53,541 nt of DNA from Ectocarpus siliculosus (taxonomy: Eukaryota; Sar; Phaeophyceae; Ectocarpales; Ectocarpaceae): assembly GCA_000310025.1 (NCBI GenBank), contig FN649745.1:416138-469678 (forward strand). Direction: 5' to 3'. Of the stretch, positions 1 through 12,200 are shown piece after piece (the stretch's first letter is position 1; every line of letters begins with the position of its first letter). Under the pieces are notes generated by a model, which saw only the letters and a program-made list of their open reading frames with translations, ran no database searches and was not told the DNA's origin. The position numbers and the translations under genes are program-made.

Positions 1-17
1 TGGCTTCGGCCGTTACT

Positions 18-1687
18 TCAAATTCGTTTTTTTCCACTTCGGGGGGTTCCCCTTCTTCCCTTTGCCCCAGGGCACGGACGGTTCCCTTCTTCCCCCGTTC
101 GCCCCAAGGGGACCCTTCGGCCCCGGCACCCCCGGAGGTTTTGGAAATGCCTTTTTGGGCCTTTGCCAGTTTTTACCCTTTTTTTTTCAGGGGGGATTTG
201 ACCCAGGACAAGTCTTTCCCCGGCCATTCGGGGTTTTGTTCCCGCCCGTGTTTTTTCCCGTTCTTCCCCGGCTTTTTTTTTTTTTTGGGGGGGGGGGGGG
301 GGGGTCGTCGTCGTCGTCGTCGACATTGTCGGCGAGTCATGTTGCCGAGAAGGGATGAGACGAAAACACAGGCGGGTGTATTGTAAGACCGATGGACTAT
401 ATTGTGCGCCCCATTGAGCAAGAGAGGGGGGAGCCGCGAAGGATATTCTAACAGGACCGGGCACCATTTGCCGCGGTAACGCCTGTCGCGTCTCGCCTGA
501 ACCCCCCCGCAAAGTCATGCGGGACATGGCAGGAGAGCAGCAAAGGGCGCTAGCAGCGATCGAGTGTTGGCAGCGGTCCTTCGAGGAGTACAAGTGGTTT
601 TCGTCTCGAAATGGATACATGGCCAAGGCCACACCATGAAGGCAAAGCAGCAAAACAAGTGGGTAGATGTGCCAAAATCTCTCGCTCACTCCCTCCCTCT
701 CTTTCATCCCCAAACCCACCTTCTTGAAACCGTAAAAAGCCAGCTGACGGAGAAACCCCGAAACCTTGGGGTCCGTGAAAAAACGCGGCATCGTCTGATC
801 ACAGCGAGGAAGGAAAAAAAAGAAGGGGAAAAAAGGGCGAGGACGGCAAACAAGCAAAGGAGATGTCACACCGATTTTCCGTGAACGGCCTCCTCAGGAC
901 TCCGGCATGGGGATGCCCGGGGATAAAACTGCCCATTTTTTCTCGGTGTGACAGCATAGTTGGGCAACACCAACTCCCACACACAGCAACCAGGGCATTC
1001 AAATGGGTGAGAGTTGAGAGCGTCTGCTACAACCTCCACTCCACACGCAAGCAAGAGTAGCAGCGACTATCGGGATCGAATCCAACAATTTGGACAACTA
1101 CGAATATTCCACTGCTTCCTCCACCAACACCCCCCCCCCGGGTGGTCCACCAACATGGCCTGCTATCGTTACCGCCCAAACCAGACCAAGATGACAAGGT
1201 TCCGCTCGAACCACCACTGTCCGCGCTAGAACAAGGTGCGCCTGCTCCGTTCTGTTCCCAAGCTGCATCATTCTTGAAGCTCCTCACCTCTGCCTCAAAC
1301 AGCTGAGGGTCTTCGATAACCACGCTCCCGGTCTCCCGCTCCCACCAAACCTGTGGGTTCCCCTCCACGAGCATGTCGTACAAAATCGACAGGAACTTTG
1401 TCGGCACGCCCCTTCGTCCCGGGCCCCTACCACCACCCCCCCCACCGCCGTTACCCCCCGTAGCCGTCCCCCCGGCCTTCCCTCCTTCCCCCTTACCGCC
1501 GGTACCGACTCCTTTGGGAACGGCCGATGTTGGCGGCGGCGGCGGCGGAGTCGGCGGGGGCATGGCGGCCGGTTGTTGCTTGGGGATCATTGGGGCGATC
1601 GGTGTGAACCGAGGAGAAGAGAGGGGTGACACGGTCACCGGCAGGGGGGGGGAAGCAGGGGTCGCAACGTGCTGCTGCGGCTGCTGC

Positions 1688-1722
<35 letters not shown>

Positions 1723-3877
1723 TTGCTGCTGCGGCAGCATTTTCGGTTGTTGCCCTTGTTGTGGGATTTTCAACATCCCTTGGTAGAAGGGGCTTAAGGG
1801 GAGAAACGCGGGCGAGGACAGGGAAAGGGGTACCATGAGGAGATAGCAATAAAAAGAAGGCAAGGACTTCCATGGAGAGAGAGAAATTGCAAAGGCTGTA
1901 GGGTGAAATAACGATCGGGTCTTGGGGAGACGTATCACAGGTGAGGAACAACGACACCACGGTTGTTATTGGTCCACACGTTTCCCGACCCCCTCCTGGA
2001 CACGAGACCAGTGTTTGGCACAGGCTTGAAAATACACAAGCCCACTTGCAGCATTGACATCACCAGTAAAGCATCGGGGGGTGCTGCCACAATACAGGAA
2101 GCAGGTCTCCCTGCCAGAAATCAGCGGAGTTTTTGTCACAGGCTCCCTCTCATGCACATTTCACTCAAACAACCCGCTCTGCTAAGCGCTGCGATTTTCC
2201 TGCCCTCCTCACATCGTGGTGCGGAGTGCGCTCCATTCACGCGAGCCAGCGTCTCCCATAGCCGCCGCGTTGATGGCGGCCACCGCAGCCGCCGCAGCCA
2301 CAGACGGAGGCCCCTGCTGCCCCGCAAGCTCTTGCCGAGGAGCCAACACCAACCCCCGCCCCCGCTGCTGCTGCTGCTGCGGTCTTTTCCCTACACGATG
2401 AGGCTGTTTTACGAAGTCGCCAACCGGCGCACTCAGGAGAGACACCGGTCCGCTGCTGCTGGAAGCGGCGCCGGCGCCAGTGAAAACCCCGCCGCCCCTC
2501 AACGTCGCGGGGCCGACCGCCGCTCCCCCTCCCACGAGGTTCATGCCGGCCTTTTGTTGCCTTTGCGCACCGCCGCCGATCGCACGCGCCATCATGGCCC
2601 CCACGCCCGGTGACTGCTGTGGCAGCCTGGAGCTTGAATCCTGGGATGACCAACCGTATGTTGGCGTTTGTTGAGGACCCGTCCGAGCGGTGCCGCCTCC
2701 GCCGCCGCCGCCACCCCCATGGGAGCGGTTAACCGGCCACGGCCCCCCCGCCGTAACGGACCGCGCAAGCACGTTCGTCGTTGCACCCATACCCCACTGC
2801 TGCTGCTGCTGCTGCTGCTGAGCGCGGGGGGAATGGTGCGCAACCTGAGGCAGCAGAGGCTGCGGTACTCCCCCCCCGCCATAGCTTTCGCCACTGCGGC
2901 CTGCTACGCGAGCAAAGGGTGCCTGCTGCTGCTGCAGCTGCTGTTGCTGTTGCTGCTGCTGTTGCTGTTGCTGCTGCACGATGCGCGGTTTTTTCTGACC
3001 CGAACCGGTTCCGCCCATCGCAGAGCTGTCGCCAGCAACACCGCCACCGCCACCGCCGCTGCCGCTCCTTTGCGCCTGCGGAGCAACCCAGCTCCCGGGA
3101 CTCGCTGGTCGCGTCGACGTTCCTCCCATCCCGCTGCTGGGACACGCTGCGCGGTCGCCCTCGGATCCTCCTCCTCGGCGTGCCGCCATGCCGGCGGGCG
3201 GGGAGGCCACCCCCCATCCCCCACCCGCCCCCGCCGCCGCCGGGGATTGCGGCTGCCGGAGCGGCGGCGCCGAATCCTGCGCCTGCGAAGGCGGCATCGA
3301 TATCGTGCCATATCCCGGAAGCAGAGAAGGAGGCCAAGTGGCGTTGGGAAGGGCGGCGACAGAAAACTGCTGCTGCTGCTGGGTAGACGAAGGTCCGATA
3401 TCTAGGCCATCGACACCCCTCGAACCCCCCCCAGAGAACGGCGACGGAAGGGCGCGCGCGAGCCGTTGGTGGGTCCCGGTACCCCTCTCGCCGCCCCTGC
3501 TGTAGAACCCCGCTGCACCTCCCAAGCCGCTCGGGGACAACGCTCCCGGGCTTCCGCTGCTGCTTCCGCTGCCGCCGCTTTGTGGGAAAGAAAGGGGGCG
3601 CAACTGCGGAGACTGTCGTTGCGGGAGTGCTCCAACCGCGGGCACCGGTATCCCGCCTGTTCGTCCCGGAGAACGTTGCGGTTGCTGCTGTGTTGCTGCC
3701 GGGTTGTTGGGGCCGATGTGCTGGTGGTGGTGTCGCTGGTGGTGGTGGTCGCGGCTTCTGGTGCCGGAGAAGTTGATGGAGGAACGGAGGGAGGGGAGAG
3801 CTTGGCTCTCGGGGAGCTGGCGCTGGTGCTGGTGCTGATGCTGCTGTTGTTGCCCCAAACTACCAGGATACTGGAAG

Positions 3878-3917
<40 letters not shown>

Positions 3918-4736
3918 CTGGGTGAAACTCGGGAGGAGGGGGTCCCAACAAGGCCAAGGAACTGGACTGCTGCCTCACCTGGGACAACAAAACATTGGCA
4001 GAGGATAAAGGTAGCACGAGTACGATCGGACGGCGGCAGATGAGAGGGGTCACGACGCTGCCCCGACTTAAGCGGCCGAAGGTCTACGTCTAGATCATAG
4101 GTCAGGCAGAGGTGTGGGTTGGGTTTGATGGGCTAGATCGAGCATTGGAAAGACCTTGTCAAACCTTTCTAGACACACCACGTACTCACGCCGACAAAGG
4201 TAAACAAACCCTCAAAGGCCCAAAAAGAGACACAAGCAAATATATACGTACCTAGGAAACAACATACGCGATACCACAAACGAAGACATGGGTGCCAAAT
4301 GCTCTGCATACAATACCGACAAGAATATACAGCCTCTGCTAAAGTGATTCGGCTGCCCTCTGACGAAAACAGCTGCGACGCAGAAAAAAAACGCGGCGCA
4401 GCCCCTCAATCGGTATCCCACCCTTCTGCCATCCTCGGCAGCCAGCAAAGGCAAACCCACCCCATACAACGTTCTCGCCATGTGACCGCCGAGGGCAATC
4501 TTGTCGCGGAACTCCTACGAAGCCTTTCGTTTCGTTGGCTTATTGTACAGCAGTACAAAGAAAAAGCGGCCGCGACGCTTCAGCCACTTGGCCCCGAAGT
4601 GCTGCTGTGACAGGCGACCCCACGCTGATTGTTGAGTATACCCAAGCGTTGAACTTCATACCAATAATGTACCAACGTTTACCTCGGGGTTTGTGAAGGA
4701 TGAAAGCTGGGTGCTGCCCACGCCCTCATTCGTCAT
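18..4736 (-). CDS. Heat shock factor-like transcription factor with long Gln-rich N-terminus
   Basis: Probable nuclear transcription factor binding heat-shock elements. Proposed exons: 4736-4683, 3978-2213, 2110-2064, 1778-1288 and 794-18. All have GT/AG borders and phases agree, giving about 1044 residues. The HSF DNA-binding domain is split between the last two exons. Residues ~750-786 (KFLSILYDML, VWWERETGSVVIED) carry helix 1 and the beta strands. The next exon carries the recognition helix (GFLRQLAFYGFKK), and YPFRDENHLY near residue 850 may match the conserved end of the domain. The family consensus RQLN reads RQLA here. Residues 19-606 are rich in Gln, Gly, Pro and Ser. HSFs usually have the domain near the N-terminus, so a length of ~750 residues before it is odd; the Q-rich exon could be another gene. 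The 47-nt exon 3 and the start (the frame is open to 4883) are the weakest parts. Confidence 0.6.
274..320. repeat. Homopolymer T run, G run and TCG triplets
   Basis: About 15 T are followed directly by about 18 G and then TCG triplets. Positions 1-360 are full of short homopolymers. This looks like a low-quality contig edge as much as true low-complexity DNA, so the C-terminal reading frame of the HSF-like gene that crosses it should be treated as unreliable. Confidence 0.7.
1669..1733. repeat. CTG/CAG triplet run
   Basis: Near-perfect CTG repeat on the plus strand inside the HSF-like exon that also carries the DNA-binding domain. In the coding frame (minus) it reads as poly-Gln with a few Pro; a shifted frame gives a long poly-Ala stretch, which is an artefact. 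Confidence 0.85.
2919..2978. repeat. CTG/TTG triplet run coding poly-Gln
   Basis: Imperfect CTG/TTG triplets read as about 18 Gln with one Leu on the minus strand within the large Q-rich exon of the HSF-like gene. Further short runs lie at about 2801-2820 and 3367-3384. Confidence 0.8.
3877..3917. repeat. CTG triplet run coding poly-Gln
   Basis: About 13 near-perfect CTG triplets read as poly-Gln on the minus strand near the start of the Q-rich exon of the HSF-like gene. Pure triplets of this length are expected to vary between individuals. Confidence 0.85.
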
Positions 4737-6293
4737 GCCAGCCGGGGCTTTGCTAGGAGCCGACGGGGAGGGGAAACGGTGCACTGCTTGCTGTCCGCCT
4801 CCAATTGGTCGCGGGTCCCTGTCGTCGGTTTGCACCTGCTGTCGTGCTCTACGCGAGCCTGATCGCGAGACAGCAGGATGCAATCACCCCCTGTCCGGCG
4901 GCAATAATAATGATAAAACAGAAAACAGCAGTGTTTGGGTGCCGGGGTGAACACCGTCGGTATCGCGGCATGATTGGGAAGGATCCGCCGCGAAAGGGTG
5001 GACGAAGTCTACAGCTGTAGGTCCTACCGTAGGTATCTTCCGAGACTAGAAAAGTTAGAAACCAAACAGCACGTAAACTTGGTTCTTCATAATTTGGGCC
5101 ACGAAAGTCACAACCAGAACGAGCCGTGGCTTGTCGCCTACCCTACACAACCGAAAGCAAGGGGGGGTGGACCATCATGACGCAACCTCCTCCGCGCTCG
5201 GTACGCAACACCGCACACCGTGGTTCACGCACGAACACGCGACACTCTGGTTTGATTGGCTACCATGTACCAGGGTGAGGCAATTGGTACCACTCACTAT
5301 GCATACGAACCTCCAAACCTCTGCTTGTGTAACTAACAGCAGGACGGAGAGACAAACAGCAGCACAGCAGTGGCGAAAACGGTACGGCTATTGTCCACGC
5401 GGGCATGTTGTCCCTACAAGCACGGCATACAAGCTGGGTACCCGGCGTTCGCGTGCGAAAATTACTTACACAAATTGTTCCCAACACCAGATGTGCATGT
5501 TGGACACACATATGTATGGTTTCGTAGTTGGGGGGTGGGGGGGGTCTGCAACCTGCTTCGGCGGACGTACATTGGCGTGGTTTGTACGACATAAGCATAT
5601 GGTACGACATACCGCCGTAGTTTCTGCGCGTTGACAAACGAAACATTCGTATTGGGGGGAACAACACGTACGGGGAAGCATTTTTAACCTCAGGGTGACA
5701 AAAACATTTCGCAAGATAATACGCGCTCTCTCGTGGTACACAGACATTGTACATTGAGAGTGTGCGTGTGTGGACTACTCGTTCGTGCGGGCTGCCGCTT
5801 TTTATTGGGTGGTGATTTTTGGCATACAAAAGGCAAGTGAAAGAATCGGCGGCATGGCGAACGATGATAAGTTCACCATGAACATATTCCCCGACTGTAC
5901 CATCCCAAGAATCCATTCACCTAAATCACAGCCTCTCCAATCTCCAGCAGCCCAAACACGACGCCCAGCAGGGGAGACAAGAGTGCACGGGTGTCTGCTT
6001 GCCCAACAAGCATTCGCATCGAGCGATCCACACATCCCATATTGGTGTAGAGAACCAGAACCTTGCTGACTTCGGAGATTTCGGAGATCTCCCATCTTTT
6101 CGATCTGTTTTCGATGACGTCGGACAGGAGGACGTCGAAGAGGAGTCGTCGAGATCGTAATCTCCACACACGCACGTTGTGCCTCCCGTTCCCTTTGCCC
6201 CCCAGCCCCTCTACCGCAGCCCCTTGCCGGGACACACAACACGAGATAGATCTTGCATCTTTCAAACAGGGGGCGATTTCTACAACCCGGGGG
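4737..6293. other. Intergenic region between divergent HSF-like and TPR genes
   Basis: About 1.5 kb between two divergent genes. Open frames here on both strands (for example 5260-5916 minus) show no recognisable domain. The region probably holds both promoters, but no motif could be assigned by eye. Confidence 0.5.
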
Positions 6294-9200
6294 ATGGCGG
6301 CACGCCGGGGAAGCACTCGTCGATTCTCACCATCCTCGTTGCTGTTGGTGATGTTGGTGATCATCTTCGCCGTGGGGTGGCTGGGCTGTGCTGAAGGATT
6401 TGGCCTGCTGCCGCCGGTAGCAGACCTGCTGCTGCAACCAAGAACAGGTGTGTTGGGGGGCTGTGTCGCATGCTGTCTCCCGCCCTTTGGTCGTTCGCTG
6501 GCCACAGACGAAAGAACCAGGAGGGCGGACAATGACAGCAGTGATTTTGAATTCGAGTTCTATGTGAGGCGGTCTACAACAGCAGCAGCAAGAGTGTATT
6601 AGTACAATACGTTGCGAAAGCCCCGCCGGTGGCAGATAGTGTTACGCCTGTGCTGTGCTTCTGCTGCTACAGTCCTCTTGGCGCTGGATTCGATGGACAG
6701 GGGAGTGGGAGGGTGCAGAATTGCTTTGAACTGCAGCAGCCGGGGCGTCGATCCTGAAGTTACACAGCACGGACGCGGTGTGTCGTGTGGGGAAATTTTT
6801 CGTACTTTGCCGACACACGCGCGTGTTCTCGCTTTCTACTCAAGAGTCCACGGATGCCTTGTGTTGGCTCTCCCCCCGTTTACAGGGATTCAATCGAGTT
6901 GTCGGTGATGTCGGTGATCGCTGTCGCCAATGATTTCAGCGTCAGGGCTTTTAGGGCACCCGTCCTTTTGCTGAACTGCGCAGCAGAACGTTCTAGAACC
7001 CCGCCGTTTGATCATTTCCAGCAAAGTGTAGGCAAGACAGATGGATTATTTCGGCACACGCCCGCAATGGTATTTTGGTATTCACGTGTAGAGGATCTAC
7101 TGCTGCAACAACGATGTCTCTCTCTTTTATAGTCTCCTGCGGAGTTTGGGTTGACCCACTGCAGTATGTTCTCGTCTGGGGTCTATTTGCAATCTGCACC
7201 CGGAGGTTGGGGCGATCTATGTGCGCTGTTGCCGCATACTCCAGTAGTACTTGTATCGTTCAGCAAATATTTTGGCGCCCACCGTCCCACTAAATAGGCT
7301 GCTGAGAGGGCGCGTGCCGTTTGTTGCGTAGGCCACTCGACCCCGTCGCCACACACACCAGCCCCTTCAACGTTCAAGATCCCAAACACTACAAAAAGAT
7401 CCTTGCTTACACTAGTTCTTCGAAAAAGGGGGCGAATTTGTTGGCCGTCAAGCTATGGTATACACTAGGAGGTTCGTCTAACGGTGTTTGTATTGAGGGC
7501 TCTCCCCCGGCATTTGCGGGTCACACTGGAGCCGTTTGACTGCCGTTTGTTCTTTGTACAAGGCATGATCTCTTCGTGTTGCGGCCGATACCGCCGAACG
7601 TGCATTTCTTGTAGAATTTTATTCTAATAGTTGTTTTGGGGTTCTCACAAAGGATCCTTATGAATCCTCCCCTTCGCCACCCGCCCTGCGAACCCTGGTG
7701 GTTGGGAACTTGATGGTCGTGCTGTCAATACTGAAATCAAGTGTATTCAGCAGTATTCGACTACCGTAGGTGACACAAGATGCCACGCCCCCCGAACCGG
7801 TTTTCAAAGCTCTATTTATCCGTAGCATAATAGCCTGACAGCGCCGAAAACGGCGGCGTTGAAGCTGTCTCGCCGAGAGCTTTCCGAAAACGTATCATGT
7901 CTTGATGCATCCTCTCCGCCGTGAAGTAATCGAGCTTTGAAAATCGCTGCAGGGGGTTGTGGTATCTTGCGTCACCTGCGGCATAATAAGTGACGGTTTC
8001 CAACCGCTTGTGTCGCTTGACGCCCGTGGTTTCCTTGGTGCAGCTACGAGGAAGACGACATCTCTCCGGCAACGACAACAGCAGCTCGGAGGGCGACGAA
8101 GTTCGATTGGCGTCAGCATGAGGGGAGAGGAAACACCGTGTAATCGGGCAGGGTTCCTCAAGGTCAGCACTGCTGCAAGGTTGCAGACCCAGAGTTGGCG
8201 GCCAGCAAGCGTCATGAAAGGGTGCCTACGCGATTTTAAAGTCGCCTAGCACAGCCTGGGACTCGCGATTAGTCTATTGAAGCATGAGTGCTCCCGATGT
8301 GCTCCGCCGCAGGAGGCTCTTGTGTGTCAAGTTTTAAATTTGCCGCTCTGCGAGAACTTGACTTCGGCAGTAAGCGAGGATACTATCGTTTGACACGAGG
8401 CACCTGGTTTCATACACCGTGTGCTCAATCCCCTCACGCTTTGTGTGGTGGTCCAACACAGGCCCGAATCACCACATCGCCCACACAGCCTAATTATTAA
8501 TTATTTACCATGCGCAGCGACATCTCTCGACAACAGCAGTAGCCCAACCATGCTCGTCAGTTCGCACACCCCACTACTTCACCACTTGCGCCATGACTTG
8601 GTCACACTTGATACCCCGGTGATGGACCCCAAGTTGCCCCTTGAACGATCACAGTGGTCAATGCTTTGTGGTGAGCTTGCTCTGCGAAATCCCCCGTCCG
8701 CCAAATACCCACCACCCCTACCGATCAAGCACAACGGCTCGTGGCACTAGCAACGGTTCGCGACTGCACCCCCCCACCTTTTTTTAACGTCACATGCCGC
8801 GCGCAGCGGCCATAGTTTCGACCCCGCCCCACTCCCCCCGAATCATCCACCCAACGCTCCACGCCGTCGACAATTGAGCAGAACGGACTTGCGTTGCTCG
8901 TCGGCTCGGTAGCGGTAGCGTCAGCGTCTCCAGCCGTGGCGGAGACGGATTCGGACGAACTGGACGAAGAAACCAAGCAGAAGATCACCCAGGTAATAAA
9001 TCTACAACCTTTTGGGGCCGCGATGTTTTCGCCGGGTCCCTGAGCAAGCGATACATGCCTCTTTTGTCTCTCGGTGAAACTCGGTTTGTTGGCGCCAGAG
9101 GGACAGCCAGTCGCGGCGTCAAGCTTTTAGGCGGCCCAGACTGCCTGCTGTGTTTTTTTCTATTGAGACGACCCCGGTATACTTCGTTGGTGCATCCCCC

Positions 9201-12200
9201 CCCCCCGCCAGGCGTTGATGGAAGCTCTAGAGGGCATGGAAGGCATGGAGCTCACGCCGGGGGGAGGGGCGCAGTCCAAGGACGTCCTCAAGGCGTCTTC
9301 GGATGTGCTGCCTAACAGGAGCCCGTTCGAGATGCAGTACGAGCTGTTCAAGCGGGGGATGGAACTCGAAGACGACGATGACTTCGTTGGCGCGGAGAGG
9401 CAGTGGACCGAGATCATCGAGAACTTCAACAGCCCAAATTTCCGGGCGACCAACCCCGGGAACAAGGTGCTGCTGGCCAGGGCGTACAGCAACCGCGGCA
9501 ACACGAGGCTGTCGCTGCAGAAGACGAGGGAGGCCATCCTGGACTACAGTGAGTCCATCGACCTCGTCCCGGAGAAGGGGGAGTTCTGGCTGGCTCGCGG
9601 GGTGGCGTTCGAGGTGAGGATGCGTTTTTTTCCGGAGGAGAGTCCTAGTGGGAGAGAAGAGGATAGGGAGGAACGGGGTCGGCACACACGGCCGGTTTTT
9701 ACTTGTGGTAGCGGGTATTTTGGCTGTGCCGCGCGTGACAGAGATTTGTCTTGGCCAGGGAGAGATGCGTCCCTTTCGTGTCTAAGCACGGATCACGTTC
9801 TCGCGTTTAGGAGAGGTTTGCGTCGCCAGTTACGAAAAGAAGAGCGACATCGTTGACGGGACGATCGATGGAAACGACGTCGGACTTGTGCACTCACCGC
9901 TCTCGGGACCTTGATTCGGCTACGGTAGCAGCCTCCGCCTGGACCCCATACCTCCAGCGTTAAGGACGCGTCTTTCTTCTCTCAGACGCTATCATTTCTC
10001 CTTTCTCCTTGTGTGTTCTTTCCCTTGGGTGCTTTGCCCACGAAACCACAGGACATGGCCGACCGCAAGGTGCTGGCACGGGCAGACCGTAACGTGGAGG
10101 TGGCGCGCACGTTCTACGAGAGCGCTCTTGCTGACTACGACCACGCCGTCGTATTGGACCCACAGGTACGGCCAGCCAGTCAGCCAGCCGTGCGTGTGGA
10201 CATTTACAGTCTGTGGTGGTGTGTTGTTGAGCAACGTGTTTTCGTCGTGTTCTCCTCCCCCTGTCGTGTGCATCCATGGCTCGTTTATTCGTTTATTCAC
10301 GGCACTGGCAATATCTCCGTACGCGTTTTTGTTTGACAACAATCGTTTTAGATCGGACTTGGACAGCCATATCGCCCCCTTCCCCCGCCCCTCTCTCTCT
10401 CGCTCGTCCTCTCTCACCGCGTACGGCAGTACAGTCGGTTGTGCCAGGAAGATCATCATATCCGATACTTGCCTTGATTAGATTGGAGCCCGTGCCTCTC
10501 TCACGCACCGGGGTGTCGAATGACTACCTTGACCGGCTGCACAGGTCCACACCAGAACCCTAGACTCTTGGCTCTGTCCGGTCTTTCGGCCCTTTCATCC
10601 GGCCTCTCGCTCTCCATCATTCCGATTCCTCTTCTTGCGGTGCCGAACGGCTATTGTCACGAAACGCCCCCAATACTGCAGGATCCCCGCGTGTACATCA
10701 GTCGTGGCGACGCGAACACCCTCCTGGGCCAGGGACGCGATGCGCTGGACAACTACATCCGCGCGGTCAACCTAAGCCCCATGACCCCTGAGGTCAGTTC
10801 AGTTCGGGACGCGAGTTTCAGCGTTGTGTTTCTTTCTGGCTTTTGTTCTTGACTTGTCGATCTTATGCGGCGATGATATTGCGGCGTTGGCACTGCGTGC
10901 ACGCTGCGGGCATGCCGGCTTTGAGTGTCGGGAAGCAAGATGGAATGCAAACGATATGACTGTGTAGCACCAGCCTGTTGGCAGCTTGAGCCTGCCGTCG
11001 ATGGAGGCCTGGCGGCAGCTCATGTTCGTCGCACGGGTTGGCGAGTTGTTCGGCCTGTTTTCCTGGAACTGTGGGCCGTGGACACACGCACACCCTCGCG
11101 GGCCCCCGGACAGATCATGGCCTTGAGAAGGATCTCCCACGTTTAGCGGCACCGTCTTTCATTGGTCAGCGGGTTGGGTGGTCGATGAACGTTGGCACAA
11201 GCACACACAGTTAGGGGTGTCAATCGGGCACATTTTGGAGGCAAAAAAACGGCCGGTCTATTCGGCGATTTTGGGGGGGGGCACACGGATTGGGTTCTTT
11301 TTCGGTTCTTTTGAATGCCCGCCTATTATACTGATTAAACAGTACATTACTCAGTTTCTTTGTGCAGTTAGACCTGCGCCCAGGCCAAAGCGTGGCTCTT
11401 CATACGTTACACAGACCTGGACACAAGTCCAATTGAGGTGACTGCGAGCTCGGTTTTCTCTTAAAGTTAAAGGGCGGACGAACAACCCCCAAAAACTAGG
11501 TTTTTCCCGGTTTTTTCAGCTGTTCTACTCACGTCCAAGGCGACCTTTGCTCCTATCGAAAAAGCGAGCTCGCAGTGCTCTACGCTGGGTTTACAGCCTA
11601 ACCCACACAACAAACCGAATACGAATCGCATCAGCCACCCCCGAGATCTAGATGTCCGAAAATGGCCCCTCCAGCGGCTCTGCAGCGCCTGCTGCAGCCC
11701 CCGCACGTGACCCTACCAAAAAAAAAAAACGGAGGTCCGCTTTCGGCAGCAGCAGGCGCGCTGCACGAAATCTGAGGAAAAGTGGAGAGAAGTTTGAAGA
11801 TAGGACGGGGAAGTCTGTAGCCGAGGCGTCAGCAGCAAATAACACGCGGCGCGCTATCGAACGTGGCAGCCTCAACGTCGTGGAGAGAGTGCTGGAGGAA
11901 ACGAAGGAGGAGTTGGTCAAGAGTAAGAAAATTGCGGTAGAGAGCCAGGCTAGCTGCAACATGGCGATGGAGTTTGCGCGCGAGAAAGACGATGAGCTCA
12001 AGCGGGAGCGGGCACGGAGACAGCAGGCGGAGCAAGAGAAACATGAGGCTACGCGAGAGCAGGAGGCGGCGGCCGCGAGTCGGCGGCAGGCGGAAGAGAG
12101 AGTCCGCGACATGTCGAAGGAGCTGGCCGGTCTGAAAGACTCGGTGAAATCGCTCCGCAAGACCAACGCCACCCTCTTGGAGGATGCAGGGATACCAATC

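Noticed and set aside
1493-1960. Poly-Ala open frame on the minus strand
   Set aside because: It is the shifted reading of the CAG run in the HSF-like exon; the Gln frame leads into the HSF domain.
5260-5916. 218-codon minus-strand open frame
   Set aside because: No recognisable motif, and a long overlapping frame exists on the other strand; neither is convincing.
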